Positions 8,353-17,138 of a stretch of 64,000 nt of DNA are shown here, in pieces. The notes beneath the pieces are model-generated. The model was given only the letters and a program-made list of their open reading frames with translations. It did not search any database and had not been told where the DNA came from. A program made the position numbers and the translations under genes. How positions within the stretch are numbered: position 1 is the stretch's first letter; every line of letters starts with the position of its first letter. Source of the stretch: JAWLHU01 sp049324875 (GTDB lineage: Bacteria; Bacillota; Sulfobacillia; Symbiobacteriales; Symbiobacteriaceae); assembly GCA_049324875.1 (NCBI GenBank), contig JBMONC010000042.1, positions 1 to 64,000 on the forward strand, given 5' to 3'.

Positions 8353-9183
8353 ATGCGGCGGAGACGGAGGGGGGAGCGGGGCAGCGCCGCCGTGGAGCTG
8401 GCGGTGATCCTGCCCGCGCTCTGCCTGCTGGTGATCGGCGGGTGGGTGCTGGGCTACACGGCCTACGCCAAGATGGCGCTGGCCCTGGCCGCCAACCGGG
8501 CGGCCCGGGACCTGGCGGCGGCGACGGAGCTCCACGGCCGGCTGAAGCAGCCGAACCAGGCCTACCGGTTTGACGCCGGCTTTGCCGAGAGCTTCGGGCT
8601 GCCCCGCTGGGGGCTTCACGCCCTGGCGATGAAGACGCCGGTGGTGAAGGGGAAGGGCCGCAAGCCCTCGGACCATGCTGTGGTCGTGGCTGTTTGCTAC
8701 CGGGTTCCCTTCTTCGTGCCCTTCGGCGTGGTGGCGCCGCCCGAGCCGCCCCGCCTCCAGCTGCCGGACACGAGCCGGGAGGAGGAGCTGGCGCTGGAGG
8801 CGGCGGAGGCGCTCCAGCTGGCGGAGTTGAAGCGGCTGGTGGCGGAGTACCGGCGGGTGAAGGCCGAGGCGGAGGCGGAGATAGCCGCCCTGGACGGGCT
8901 GGTGGATGACCTGGAAACCGCCCTGGAGACGGGCCGGGACGTGGCGGTCAAGGTGGACTGGGCCTACCGGCTGGGCAAGGAGCTCCTGAGCGGCCCTGCC
9001 TCCGACTTTGCGGCCTACCGGGCGGTGAAGCCGGAGCAGCTGGAGGCGGCGGCCGGCGAGCTCTGCGCCCCGCCCGACCGGCTGAAGGGGCGCTCGATGG
9101 TGCTCACCTCCCGGGCCGCCTACCTGATGCAGGAGGTCTACGAGCCGAAGGGGACGGGGACTCGGCGGAAGGGGGGGCGGTGA
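8353..9183 (+). CDS. TadE-like pseudopilin with coiled-coil extension
   Basis: 276 residues. A basic N-terminus and 'RGSAAVELAVILPALCLLVIGGW' show the TadE-type pseudopilin segment (G/S-x3-VE followed by a hydrophobic helix), probably processed by a prepilin peptidase. The rest is exported and includes an unusually long Glu/Ala-rich helical stretch (residues ~135-205) predicted to form a coiled coil. TadE proteins are normally 150-200 residues, so this one is extended. It is first in the rightward arm, directly behind the promoter at 8291. Confidence 0.75.
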   Translation: MRRRRRGERGSAAVELAVILPALCLLVIGGWVLGYTAYAKMALALAANRAARDLAAATELHGRLKQPNQAYRFDAGFAESFGLPRWGLHALAMKTPVVKGKGRKPSDHAVVVAVCYRVPFFVPFGVVAPPEPPRLQLPDTSREEELALEAAEALQLAELKRLVAEYRRVKAEAEAEIAALDGLVDDLETALETGRDVAVKVDWAYRLGKELLSGPASDFAAYRAVKPEQLEAAAGELCAPPDRLKGRSMVLTSRAAYLMQEVYEPKGTGTRRKGGR

Positions 9184-9196
9184 GGTGATCCGAAGG

Positions 9197-9937
9197 ATGC
9201 TGAAGGGAGACCGGGGGGCCTCGGAGGTTCCGCACGGGCCTCAGAGGGGCCGGTGGGGGACCAGGCGGGCAGCTGGCCGCGGCCAGCGGGGCTCGATTGC
9301 CGTCGAGACGGCGATCACCCTGCCGATCCTGCTGCTGCTGACCATCGGGGGGCTCTCGGTGGTCTGGTGGCTGGTCAACAAGGCGCTGATGCAGCTGATG
9401 GTGGCGGAGATCGCCCGGGAGCGGGCGGCGGACGGGGTGGTGGTGGGGCTCTACAACGACGTGACCCTCCTCCTCTCCCAGCAGCCGAAGCAGGCCTACG
9501 GGTTGCCCCAGCCCGCCGTGGTGTCGCTCAAGGTGCCCCTCACCGATCCGCCCTTCGTGCTGGCGGCGGCCTGCACGGCCCCGGGGGGCGTGGTGCCGCT
9601 GCCGCCGGGGTTTCGCGCCCCGGCGCCCGGGCCGGATGGCTCGGACCCGGCGCGGGAGGTCCGGGAGGCGGTGCAGGGGGTCGGGTCGGGGCTGGAGCGG
9701 ATCAGCGGCGGCCTGGACCAGGTGATCGCCTGGGAGGAGCGGCTGATCTTCTACCGGCGGGTGCTGGAGAGCCTGCGGAAGGGGAGCGCCTACCAGAAGC
9801 GGCAGGCCTACGACTACCTGCTGGGCGGCGGGGTGGAGCTGGCGATGCCCTACGCCTGCAAGGAGCGGGCAGGGGGCGGCACCATCATCACGGCAAAGGC
9901 GGTGATCCAGGGTGAGAAGACCTATGCGCAGCGCTAG
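9197..9937 (+). CDS. TadE/TadF-like pseudopilin
   Basis: About 246 residues from ATG 9197 (SD GAGGTGA 8 bp upstream; GTG 9185 is the alternative). A long basic leader precedes 'RGSIAVETAITLPILLLLTIGGL', the pseudopilin cleavage/helix motif, followed by an extracytoplasmic domain with a Pro/Gly-rich linker and a few cysteines. It overlaps the next gene by 14 bp. Role inferred from the motif and its position between two other Tad minor-pilin-like genes. Confidence 0.72.
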   Translation: MLKGDRGASEVPHGPQRGRWGTRRAAGRGQRGSIAVETAITLPILLLLTIGGLSVVWWLVNKALMQLMVAEIARERAADGVVVGLYNDVTLLLSQQPKQAYGLPQPAVVSLKVPLTDPPFVLAAACTAPGGVVPLPPGFRAPAPGPDGSDPAREVREAVQGVGSGLERISGGLDQVIAWEERLIFYRRVLESLRKGSAYQKRQAYDYLLGGGVELAMPYACKERAGGGTIITAKAVIQGEKTYAQR

Positions 9938-10934
9938 GGAGGACCAGGCGGGCTATGTGGCGGTCTACTTCGCCCTGGTGGCCAGCCTGGTGCTGGTCCC
10001 GCTGGTGATGCTGGCGGTCGACGTGGCCGCCCTGGCCTATGCCCGGGCCAAGCTGCAGAGCGCGGCGGACGCCCTGGCCCTCGGGGCGGTGGCGGAGTCC
10101 CGGACATGGCATGTGCCGGTCCCGACGAAAGTCGTGGCTGGGGTGCCGGTTGAAGGGGTGCTGCTGAGCGGGCTGCACCTGTCCAATCTCTCGATGTCCT
10201 TCGGTCTTGGCAGCTGGGGGGGCAACTCAAAGATCGAGACCAAGCTGCAGTCGGTGGCGAAGCTGCAGCAGGATGCGACGGGCCGGTCGCTCTCGATGAA
10301 ACCGGAGACCGCCAAGGTGATGCCCCTGGGCAACTTCTTCTCGCCATTCATGTATGTGCGGATGCCGGTCACAGGGACGGTGACGCCGCAGACACCCTTC
10401 CTTGGCCGGCTGCTGGGGCAGGAGGGGGGCGAGATTCAACTGAAGGCGGAGAGCTGCGCTGTCGCCTGGTACCGGGTAGACCGGTGGGTGCAGTCCTGGT
10501 GGGATCCTGACCTCCTCGACACCCTGTTTGATCTGGAGGGAAAGCCTGCGAAGTACTACCGGCGGATCAATTGCCTGAAGGATTTGGACGACTGGGTCAA
10601 CCTCGCGGAGTTCATCCCTGCCGAGCACTACGCGGTGACCCGAGAGAGGCCGAAGGTTGACATGGGGCCGCTGCGCAAGTGGTTCGGCGACAGTGGCGAG
10701 GACAAGGAGACGAAGCGGGCAAAGGAAGGGATGCGCAGGAAGCGGGACGAGCTGAAGGAGGAGTGTCGCAAAGGAGACCCCTGTCTTGAGCAGGGGCGGA
10801 CCAAGGAGTGGGTCGAGCACGAGACGGAGCGCCGGCAGGCCGAGGAGGAGGCCGAGAAGGCGCGCGAAAAGGCCCGGCTCGAGGCGGCGCGCAGGGCGGC
10901 GGCGGCCACCGATCAGCAGGATGGTGGCAAATAG
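9924..10934 (+). CDS. TadG-like Flp pilus protein with charged C-terminal tail
   Basis: 336 residues from ATG 9924 (SD GGTGAG 8 bp upstream; GTG 9912 is possible). The N-terminus 'DQAGYVAVYFALVASLVLVP' matches the TadG-like N-terminal membrane region and is followed by an 'ALAYARAKLQSAADALALG' helix typical of that domain. The middle is a probable extracellular domain. The last ~100 residues are extremely charged (Lys/Glu/Arg) and predicted helical or coiled coil, which is not standard for TadG. Third gene of the pilin arm. Confidence 0.7.
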   Translation: MRSAREDQAGYVAVYFALVASLVLVPLVMLAVDVAALAYARAKLQSAADALALGAVAESRTWHVPVPTKVVAGVPVEGVLLSGLHLSNLSMSFGLGSWGGNSKIETKLQSVAKLQQDATGRSLSMKPETAKVMPLGNFFSPFMYVRMPVTGTVTPQTPFLGRLLGQEGGEIQLKAESCAVAWYRVDRWVQSWWDPDLLDTLFDLEGKPAKYYRRINCLKDLDDWVNLAEFIPAEHYAVTRERPKVDMGPLRKWFGDSGEDKETKRAKEGMRRKRDELKEECRKGDPCLEQGRTKEWVEHETERRQAEEEAEKAREKARLEAARRAAAATDQQDGGK

Positions 10935-11107
10935 TCCGGCAGCGGCAGGAAAAATCCAACGTTATGTAGAATTCCTCCCGTTACCAGGATGCCATACGGG
11001 CCCCTGGTGCCAGCGGGGAGACCCGCACTGTCGCCCGGCGGAGGGGGAGCCCCCGGACGGCTGTATCCCAACAGGTGCCTCTGCAACAGGAAAGGGTGGT
11101 TGACGCG

Positions 11108-11290
11108 ATGCTCCAGATTTATTTCTGGCTGCGTCAGCTACACGTGCGGCAGGAAGGGCAGAGCATGGTGGAGTACGGCCTCATCATCTCCCTCATTGCC
11201 GCTGCGGTCATTGTGGCGATCATCAGCCTGGGATCAACGCTTCAGGCGTACTACCAGGACAAATGTATCGTCCTGTTTGGCCAGTGTTAG
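11108..11290 (+). CDS. flp: Flp type IVb pilin
   Basis: 60 residues from ATG 11108, SD GGAAAGGGTGG. The prepilin motif EG|QSMVEYGLIIS is clear: cleavage after Gly, Glu at +5, Tyr at +6, then a hydrophobic helix. This is the major structural subunit of the Flp pilus. Two cysteines near the C-terminus (KCIVLFGQC) could form a disulphide. It follows the TadG-like gene after 173 bp and ends at a strong terminator. No prepilin peptidase (TadV) is present in the window. Confidence 0.93.
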   Translation: MLQIYFWLRQLHVRQEGQSMVEYGLIISLIAAAVIVAIISLGSTLQAYYQDKCIVLFGQC

Positions 11291-11296
11291 CTGACC

Positions 11297-11332
11297 CGAA
11301 GGCCCCCCTGGTACGCCAGGGGGGCTTCGTCT
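11297..11332 (+). terminator. Intrinsic terminator after flp
   Basis: Hairpin CGAAG(G)CCCCCCTGG / CCAGGGGGGCTTCG with a TACG loop and one bulged G, followed by TCTT. It ends the pilin arm and separates flp from the methyltransferase gene. Confidence 0.8.
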
Positions 11333-11361
11333 TGAGATCAACCGCGGGAGGATATGATCAC

Positions 11362-13719
11362 GTGAACCCTGTCCAGCGGGCCGCCCTGCGAGCCCTGGTG
11401 CAAAGACTCCTGCCCGGGACCAGCCGGGAGGGGCTGATCGATCTGCTAGCCCGCCGCATGGCCGGCGAGCCGGACCCGCGCCTGGCCGACCCTGTGCTGG
11501 AGCCGATCTGGGCGCAGCCCGAAGCCCTGGGCTGGGCCTATCAGTACGCCCAGGAGGAGGCCAAGGACCAGGTCTTCGCCCGCCTGCTGAAGCAGGGGCA
11601 GAAGGTGGAGGCGGGGGAGCTCCCGGTGGTGACCCAACTCTTCACCCCCGGCTGGATTGTCCGCTTTCTGGTGGAGAACAGCCTGGGGCGGCTCTGGCTG
11701 GAGATGCACCCCGACTCCCGCCTCCGGCAGGAGATGACCTACCTGCTGCCCGCAAGCGGGGGCCGGGCCCCCGAGGAGCCGCTCCCCGCCCTGGCGGGGG
11801 AGATCCGGGTGCTGGACCCGGCCTGTGGGGCGATGCACTTCGGGCTGACGGTCTACGACCTGCTGGAGCGCTGCTATCGGGAGGAGCTGGACCGGGCCGG
11901 GGAGCCCGGGTGGCCCCGGTCGCCGTCGGTCAGATCCGCAGCCGAGATCCCGGCAGCGGTGATGGCGGCCAACCTCTACGGCTTTGACATCGACCCCGGG
12001 GTCCTTGGGGTGGCCCGCCGGGCGCTGCGGCTGAGGTCGGGCGAGGAGCCCCGCCATCTCTACCAGGTTCCGGCCCCCCTGGGGGCGCTGGACCGGCAGG
12101 GGAGCCCCGGCGGCCTCTTCCACGTGGTGCTGACCAACCCGCCCTACATGGCCCGGAAGAACGCCGAGCCGGCGCTGGCCGCCTGCCTGGAGGCCGGGTA
12201 TCCGGAGGGGAAGGGCGATCTCTACACCGCCTTCCTCCAACGCTGCCTCGACTGGCTGGCCCCGGGGGGACGGCTGGGCATGGTCGCCCAATCCTCCTTC
12301 ATGTTCATCGGGTCGTATGAACCGCTCCGGCGCTGGCTGCTGGAGCGGGTGGCGGTGGAGGCGGTGGCCCACCTCGGGGCCGGCGCCTTCGCCGAGATCG
12401 GCGGCGAGAAGGTGAACACCGCCGCCTTCCTCCTCCGCCGGACCGCCGAGCCCGGGCAGGTGCCGGGGATCTACCTCCGGCTCCTGGACGGGGGCGAGGA
12501 GGAGAAGCGGTCCGCCCTGCTGGAGGCAGCTGCGGCGCGAGAGGAGGACCCCCGGGTCTACCGGGTCCATCAGACCGCCTTCGGGGTCTTGCCGGGGGCG
12601 CCCTGGGTCTACTGGCTGCCCCCTGAGCTGCGGAGCCGGTACGAGTCAGGTGAGCGGTTGGCCGACCATGTCCGCTTCTGCCGGGGGATCACCACGGCGG
12701 ATAACGGCCGGTTCGTGCGGTACTGGTGGGAGGTCGGGCTGGAGGCGATCGACTTCACCTGCTCCTCCGCCGAGGAGGCCGCCCGCTCCCCCCGCCGCTG
12801 GTTTCCCTACATGAAGGGGGGAGGGCCCGTCCGCTGGTTCGGCAACGCCCTGCATGTGCTGGACTGGGCGGGGGGCGGGCGGGAGCTGCGCGCCTCCCCC
12901 CGGGCGGCGGTGCGGAACCTGCCCCACCAGTTCCGGGAGGGCGTTACCTACAGCTCCGTCACCGGCGGGTCGATCACCGCCCGGTGGATGCCCTCCGGCT
13001 TCCTCTTCGACCAGGCCTCCAACGCCCTCTTCCCCCACGATCCGGCGGAGCTGCCCCTGCTCCTGGCGCTGCTCAACCACCCGGTGGCCGCTTTCACCGT
13101 GGGCTTCAACCCGACGGTCAATATCGTGGAGGCGGACCTCAACCGGATTCCCTGGCCCAAGGCGGACCGGGGGGCGGTCTCCGCCCTGGTGTGGGAGTGC
13201 ATCAACCTCGCCCGCCGGCTGGATCAGATGAACGAGCTGAGCCCCTACTTCCAGCAGCCGCCGCTGCCGGATCAGTCGGACCTGCGTGAGCTCATCCGCC
13301 GCTTGGCGGACCGGGAGGCTGCGCTGGAGGAGCTGCTGGACGAAGGGCTCGGGCTGACCCGCCAGGGCCGGGCGGCGGTGCGGGAGCGGTGGCAGCCGGT
13401 GGCGCCCAAGCCCTACACCCCAGCTGCCATCGCTGAAGCCTGGATCAGCTACGCCCTGGGGATCCTCCTGGGCCGGTGCCGGCCCGGCTCCTACGGGGGC
13501 GGGGTGCTACTGGTGGCCCGGTGGCGGGAGATCGCCCCTCTTGTTCGGACCGACGGCCGGCTCCCCGTCGCCGCGGCCGCGCAGTTGGTGGACCAGGTGC
13601 TCACCCTCCTGCTGGGGACCCCGCTCCCGTGGGAGCTGGACGCCTTTCTCCAGCGGCACCGGCGGACCTACCGGCAGCGGCCGGTCTTCCGCCTCCAGGA
13701 GGGAGTGCTGTACTGGTAA
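11362..13719 (+). CDS. PglX-like DNA adenine methyltransferase
   Basis: 785 residues from GTG 11362 (SD GGGAGGAT). The open frame extends upstream into flp, but that part is not coding. SAM motif I VLDPACGAMHFGL at about 150-162 and catalytic NPPYMAR at about 259-265 identify an N6-adenine class I methyltransferase; 'ANLYGFDIDP' is motif II. Layout and the GAMHF form of motif I resemble BREX PglX, followed by a ~400-residue C-terminal target-recognition region. No PglZ, BrxC or other BREX gene and no nuclease is nearby, so it is an orphan modification enzyme or a standalone R-M/defence component of unknown specificity. Confidence 0.82.
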   Translation: MNPVQRAALRALVQRLLPGTSREGLIDLLARRMAGEPDPRLADPVLEPIWAQPEALGWAYQYAQEEAKDQVFARLLKQGQKVEAGELPVVTQLFTPGWIVRFLVENSLGRLWLEMHPDSRLRQEMTYLLPASGGRAPEEPLPALAGEIRVLDPACGAMHFGLTVYDLLERCYREELDRAGEPGWPRSPSVRSAAEIPAAVMAANLYGFDIDPGVLGVARRALRLRSGEEPRHLYQVPAPLGALDRQGSPGGLFHVVLTNPPYMARKNAEPALAACLEAGYPEGKGDLYTAFLQRCLDWLAPGGRLGMVAQSSFMFIGSYEPLRRWLLERVAVEAVAHLGAGAFAEIGGEKVNTAAFLLRRTAEPGQVPGIYLRLLDGGEEEKRSALLEAAAAREEDPRVYRVHQTAFGVLPGAPWVYWLPPELRSRYESGERLADHVRFCRGITTADNGRFVRYWWEVGLEAIDFTCSSAEEAARSPRRWFPYMKGGGPVRWFGNALHVLDWAGGGRELRASPRAAVRNLPHQFREGVTYSSVTGGSITARWMPSGFLFDQASNALFPHDPAELPLLLALLNHPVAAFTVGFNPTVNIVEADLNRIPWPKADRGAVSALVWECINLARRLDQMNELSPYFQQPPLPDQSDLRELIRRLADREAALEELLDEGLGLTRQGRAAVRERWQPVAPKPYTPAAIAEAWISYALGILLGRCRPGSYGGGVLLVARWREIAPLVRTDGRLPVAAAAQLVDQVLTLLLGTPLPWELDAFLQRHRRTYRQRPVFRLQEGVLYW

Positions 13720-13723
13720 AGAA

Positions 13724-13746
13724 AGCCCCCCGGCAGCCGGGGGGCT
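13724..13746. terminator. Hairpin after the methyltransferase gene
   Basis: AGCCCCCCGG, loop CAG, CCGGGGGGCT, five bases after the methyltransferase stop. The A-rich side (AAAGAAAG) precedes it on the + strand, so the T-rich tail lies on the minus strand. It probably ends + strand transcription imperfectly. Confidence 0.6.
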
Positions 13747-13776
13747 AACAGAGCATAGCGTGAAAGGTGGGTGGCG

Positions 13777-14172
13777 ATGGCCCGCGGTCTTTTCGTATAC
13801 GGCAGCCTGCGTTCCGGCGAGTACAACCAGCACCTGATCCGTCCCTTTGTCCAGGAGGTTTCGCCCGCCCGCATCCGGGGGATGGATCTCTACCCCGTGA
13901 CCTCCGCCTACCCCGGCATGGTCCGGGGAGAGGGCAGCGTGGTGGGCGAGTACGTACAGATCCGGCCTGCAGCCTGGCTCGACGCCCTGACCGCCCTGGA
14001 CGAGCTGGAGGACTACTACGGCCCCGGCCACCCGGAGAACCACTACGAGCGGGTCTTGCTCCCGGTGGAGACAGAGTCCGGCATCCGGCTCGCCTATACC
14101 TACCTGTGGGTCCGCGGTGTGGCGGACCTTGATCCCCTGCCCGGGGGCGACTGGGTGGCCTACCGCAGGTAG
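13777..14172 (+). CDS. Gamma-glutamylcyclotransferase-like (AIG2/GGCT) family protein
   Basis: 131 residues. The family hallmark FVYGSLRSGEYN is at residues 6-17, and a central Glu (EL.DYYGPG.PENHYER region) matches the catalytic and substrate-binding positions. Members cleave gamma-glutamyl amines or related compounds to 5-oxoproline. ATG 13777 is chosen over GTG 13771 because AAAGGTGG ends six bases before it. The 3' end overlaps the convergent NAD-epimerase gene by 13 bp. Confidence 0.85.
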   Translation: MARGLFVYGSLRSGEYNQHLIRPFVQEVSPARIRGMDLYPVTSAYPGMVRGEGSVVGEYVQIRPAAWLDALTALDELEDYYGPGHPENHYERVLLPVETESGIRLAYTYLWVRGVADLDPLPGGDWVAYRR

Positions 14173-15059
14173 GAGAGCCCCTCCTCCAGCGGGGTGAGCC
14201 GGATCTGGAAGTCCCGCACCAGCGCCGTGGTATCGACCTTCTCCTCCTGGAGCACGAAGTCGACGGCTGACGGGGAGAGAATCGGATTCGGGAGGAGCTG
14301 CATCGGGATGGTGGCCAGCTTGATAAACCAGACCGGATGGTGGATCAGCGGCCGCCGCTTGCCCATCACCCGGAGCATCGTGCGGATGATCTCATCCATG
14401 GTCAGCTCCTGCGGCCCGCCTACCTCGTAGATCCTGTTCGCCGTCTGGGGCATATCGACGCTGGCGGCGACCACGTGGGCCACATCCCCCACAAAGACCG
14501 GCTGAATCCGCTCCTGCCCGCTGCCGATCACCGGAATGAAGGGCAGGTACCGGGCAAAGGCGACGAACTTGTTCAGGCTGCGGTCCTCCGGGCCGTAGAT
14601 CCAGGAGGGCCGGAAGATGGTGTACGGGATTCCGCTCGCCTGAATCGCCTTCTCGGCGAGCAGCTTGGCCACAAACCAGGGCTCCGTCTTGTCCTCCCGC
14701 ACACCGGCGCCGCTCAGGTAGATGAAGCGCTTCACCCCGTGCTTCCGGGCGGCCTCCACCAGCCGGGTGGTGCCCTCGCCGTCCACCTTCATGTAGGTGT
14801 AGCCCTTTCGGGGGTTCTCCACGGGGTGGTTGGGGAACTGGACGGCATTGATTACCACATCGACGCCGGTCAGGGCCCGGTCGAGGGAGGCGGCGTCGGT
14901 CACGTCCCCCTGTCGGAGTTCGGCGCCCGCCGGCACCTTGCCCCGGGCGCTCTCGGGACGGCGGCTGATCACCACGACCTTATGACCTTGTCGGAGCAGG
15001 TTCCGAACGATGTAGGAGCCGATGAACCCTGCGCCACCGGCGACCAGCACGACAGCCAT
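14160..15059 (-). CDS. NAD(P)-dependent epimerase/NmrA-like SDR
   Basis: 299 residues of an atypical/extended SDR. The Rossmann motif GGAGFIGSYIVRNL is at residues 7-20, and an 'AVQFPNHPVENP' loop and 'YLSGAGV' follow. The usual YxxxK is not evident, which fits the NmrA/complex I NDUFA9-like atypical SDR branch. Probably binds NAD(P) and acts in quinone or lipid-associated redox or as a sensor; substrate unknown. The C-terminus (residues 225-262, HPVWFIKLATIPMQLLP) may be membrane-associated. Confidence 0.82.
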   Translation of the reverse strand: MAVVLVAGGAGFIGSYIVRNLLRQGHKVVVISRRPESARGKVPAGAELRQGDVTDAASLDRALTGVDVVINAVQFPNHPVENPRKGYTYMKVDGEGTTRLVEAARKHGVKRFIYLSGAGVREDKTEPWFVAKLLAEKAIQASGIPYTIFRPSWIYGPEDRSLNKFVAFARYLPFIPVIGSGQERIQPVFVGDVAHVVAASVDMPQTANRIYEVGGPQELTMDEIIRTMLRVMGKRRPLIHHPVWFIKLATIPMQLLPNPILSPSAVDFVLQEEKVDTTALVRDFQIRLTPLEEGLSYLR

Positions 15060-15208
15060 TGGACCTTCCCCCTTGATCTGCTCTTCCTGGCTCCATCATA
15101 CCGAAGAATGCGCAGATCCGATAGGGAGCTGGCGGGCCGGTGTCCGAGAACGGTCACCGGCTGACCCCTTTGGCGCAGCAGACCGGCGGCCGTCTCCCAC
15201 AAAGAAAC

Positions 15209-15239
15209 GGGACCCGCCGGCGTTAGCGCCGCGGATCCC
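15209..15239 (-). terminator. Terminator overlapping the end of the ArsR-type gene
   Basis: On the minus strand an imperfect GC-rich stem (GGGATCCGCGGC / GCCGGCGGGTCCC) is followed by GTTTCTTTG. The TAA stop of the regulator gene falls in the loop, so the terminator overlaps the coding end. Confidence 0.7.
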
Positions 15240-15579
15240 CTTCGGCCAGTGAGATCGTGGTGTATAGAATCGACTGCTCACGCTTCAATTGCTCACGTAA
15301 GACGGTACGGATCACGTTGCAGGCATCGAGGACGGAGTCATCCGCCACCCGATAGAAGATGTTGCTCCCCTGCCTGTGGCTTTCAAGGATACCGGCCTGC
15401 TTCATGGCGTGCAGGTGCTGGGAAGCGTTGGCCGGCGTCGTATCCAGAGCGGTGGCAATGTCCCCGGCTGTCATCTCTCCGCCCTTCAACAGGTAGATGA
15501 TCTGCAGGCGCTTGACATTGCCGAGGGCCTTGCAGATGTCAGCCTGACGCTCGAGCAGGCGCAGGTCCATCTCTTCCAT
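15223..15579 (-). CDS. ArsR-family winged-helix repressor
   Basis: 118 residues. ATG 15579 is preferred because GGGAGGGGAG lies just upstream (a GTG 18 bases further up is inside that site). The wHTH reads 'ALGNVKRLQIIYLL', 'MTAGDIATALDTTPANASQHL' and 'GILESHRQGSNIFYRV'. The classical metal-binding ELCVCDL motif is replaced by GEMTAGDI, so metal sensing at that site is unlikely. Two cysteines remain (DICKAL and DACNVI), which could make it redox- or sulfide-responsive; this is speculative. It resembles the regulator at 35331-35657. Confidence 0.85.
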   Translation of the reverse strand: MEEMDLRLLERQADICKALGNVKRLQIIYLLKGGEMTAGDIATALDTTPANASQHLHAMKQAGILESHRQGSNIFYRVADDSVLDACNVIRTVLREQLKREQSILYTTISLAEGDPRR

Positions 15580-15727
15580 ACCCGTCTCCCCTCCCACAGG
15601 TTAAGGTTGCACTTAAGTATAACAGATATTTTCCAACTTGTCACTAACTATTTGGTCGATCGAAAGGGACAAGGAAAGCGCCCGCGCATGCCGAACCTTC
15701 CCAAGGGAGAAGGAGGCTGAGCGGGCG

Positions 15728-16099
15728 TTGAATCTACTCGATCTCAAAGTGACAGGGGTATTCGTCCTGGCAGCGATCAACCTGCGGCTCCTGTGGTTTG
15801 GGGTAGTCGCGTATCGGCAGAAGGGGCCGCTTCCGGAGGAGTACTACCGGGTGCTTCCTGCCTCCACGGCGGTGGCCTTGTTCCAGGTGGGAATCGGCCT
15901 CTTTTTCCTCCTGACGGGCCGCCGGGTGGAGTGGATGCACCTCCTCTACGGGATCCTGGTGGGGGCGGGAGCGATCCTCCAGATGGTGCTGCGCTCTACC
16001 ACAGCCGCCGGCCAGCAGTACCGGGGCAAACCGCTGGTCCATGCCGCCCTTGCGCTCTTTGTTGCCCTGCTGGCCATTCGCTCCTGGCTGTCCGGATAG
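15728..16099 (+). CDS. Small integral membrane protein of unknown function
   Basis: 123 residues from TTG 15728 with AAGGAGG about 9 bases upstream; the open frame extends further upstream without a ribosome binding site. Four hydrophobic segments (around residues 7-24, 40-60, 67-84 and 97-115) suggest a four-helix membrane protein. I do not recognise a family. It is divergent from the ArsR-type regulator, whose start lies 148 bp away, so it is a possible target of that repressor. Confidence 0.65.
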   Translation: MNLLDLKVTGVFVLAAINLRLLWFGVVAYRQKGPLPEEYYRVLPASTAVALFQVGIGLFFLLTGRRVEWMHLLYGILVGAGAILQMVLRSTTAAGQQYRGKPLVHAALALFVALLAIRSWLSG

Positions 16100-16102
16100 G
16101 CT

Positions 16103-16123
16103 GCGCCCCCCGGGCGGGGGCGC
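16103..16123. terminator. Bidirectional terminator between convergent genes
   Basis: GCGCCCCC, loop CGGGC, GGGGGCGC, followed by TCGCTTCTT on the + strand. It lies between the convergent ends of the small membrane protein and the TPR gene. Confidence 0.65.
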
Positions 16124-16130
16124 TCGCTTC

Positions 16131-17051
16131 TTAGCGGATCCGCCGGAGGAGGAGGCGGAGGGCCCATCCGGCCAGCGCCCCGCCCACCAGCCAGAGCAGT
16201 GTCCCTCCCAGCAGGGCGCGCCCCACGGGCAGCATGAAGTCGAAGAAGCGCCAGAGGAACTCCAGGAGGCGGAACAGCAGGTAGTATAGGAAGGCCACAA
16301 TGGCCCAGCCTACAACTGTCAGCCGGGCCAGGCCCAGCAGGTGCATCACCGCCCGCTGGACCAGGGGATGGGGGCTCAGGCCCTCGGCCAGGAGGTCTTC
16401 GGCGGCCGCCAGACCGGGCTGGCGGCGAAGCGCCTCCTGAAAGGCGCGGCGCGCTTCCGGGAGACGGCCGTTGCGCCTGTGCAGCATCCCCTCGTGGAGA
16501 TAGGCGTCCGGGTGATCGGGCTGCTCTCTCTGCGCCCGCCGGAACTGCTCAAGGGCGCCCTCCGGGTCGCCCGCCGCCTCCAACGCCAAGCCGAGCTGGT
16601 TCAGCCCCTCCAGATGGACCGGGTCCAGCACCAGCACCTGGCGTGCGGTCCTGACCGCCAGCTCCGCCTGTCCCGCCTGCCGCTGGCAGGCAGCCAGGTT
16701 GGCCAGGTAGGCCGGCTCCCCGGGCATCAACTGGACGGCGGCCTTGGCCGCATCGTTGGCGGCAGCCCAGTTTCTCCGGCCCGCCTCGGCCCGGCTCAAG
16801 ACCTGGTAGAGCCAGGCCCAGCGGGGCTCCCGCTCCAGGGCGCCCCGGGCAGCGGTCACCGCCTCGTCGTACCGCTCCAGGGCGATCAGGCTGGCAGCGG
16901 CCACCCCGAGCAGTCCGACCGAGAGAGGCCCCTCTTTGGAGAGCTGGTCCACCTCGGCCAGCAGTGAGGTGTGCTGGCCCTTCGCGCAGGCGTCCAGGAG
17001 CCGCCGGGCGTCAGCATCCAGCCGTTCCATCTCCCCGCCCGTCATGATCAT
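16131..17051 (-). CDS. TPR-repeat protein with C-terminal membrane segments
   Basis: 306 residues from ATG 17051 (SD AAGGGGG). Residues ~35-210 form about five TPR-like helix pairs (for example 'NQLGLALEAAGDPEGALEQF' and 'GMLHRRNGRLPEARRAFQ'), a protein-protein interaction scaffold. Two hydrophobic segments at about 235-260 and 270-297 anchor it, with the repeats probably cytoplasmic. Partner unknown. Divergently transcribed from the COG2426 membrane protein across 87 bp. Confidence 0.8.
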   Translation of the reverse strand: MIMTGGEMERLDADARRLLDACAKGQHTSLLAEVDQLSKEGPLSVGLLGVAAASLIALERYDEAVTAARGALEREPRWAWLYQVLSRAEAGRRNWAAANDAAKAAVQLMPGEPAYLANLAACQRQAGQAELAVRTARQVLVLDPVHLEGLNQLGLALEAAGDPEGALEQFRRAQREQPDHPDAYLHEGMLHRRNGRLPEARRAFQEALRRQPGLAAAEDLLAEGLSPHPLVQRAVMHLLGLARLTVVGWAIVAFLYYLLFRLLEFLWRFFDFMLPVGRALLGGTLLWLVGGALAGWALRLLLRRIR

Positions 17052-17138
17052 GCAGGTCAGTCCCCCTTCACACCGAACCTTCGACCCCACTGGATTCGTC
17101 TTACTTCCACAACACGCCGATGCCAGGAGGAGAGGCCC

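Noticed and set aside
11263..11361. Upstream extension of the methyltransferase frame into flp
   Set aside because: It would cross the flp stop and its terminator; GTG 11362 has a good ribosome binding site.
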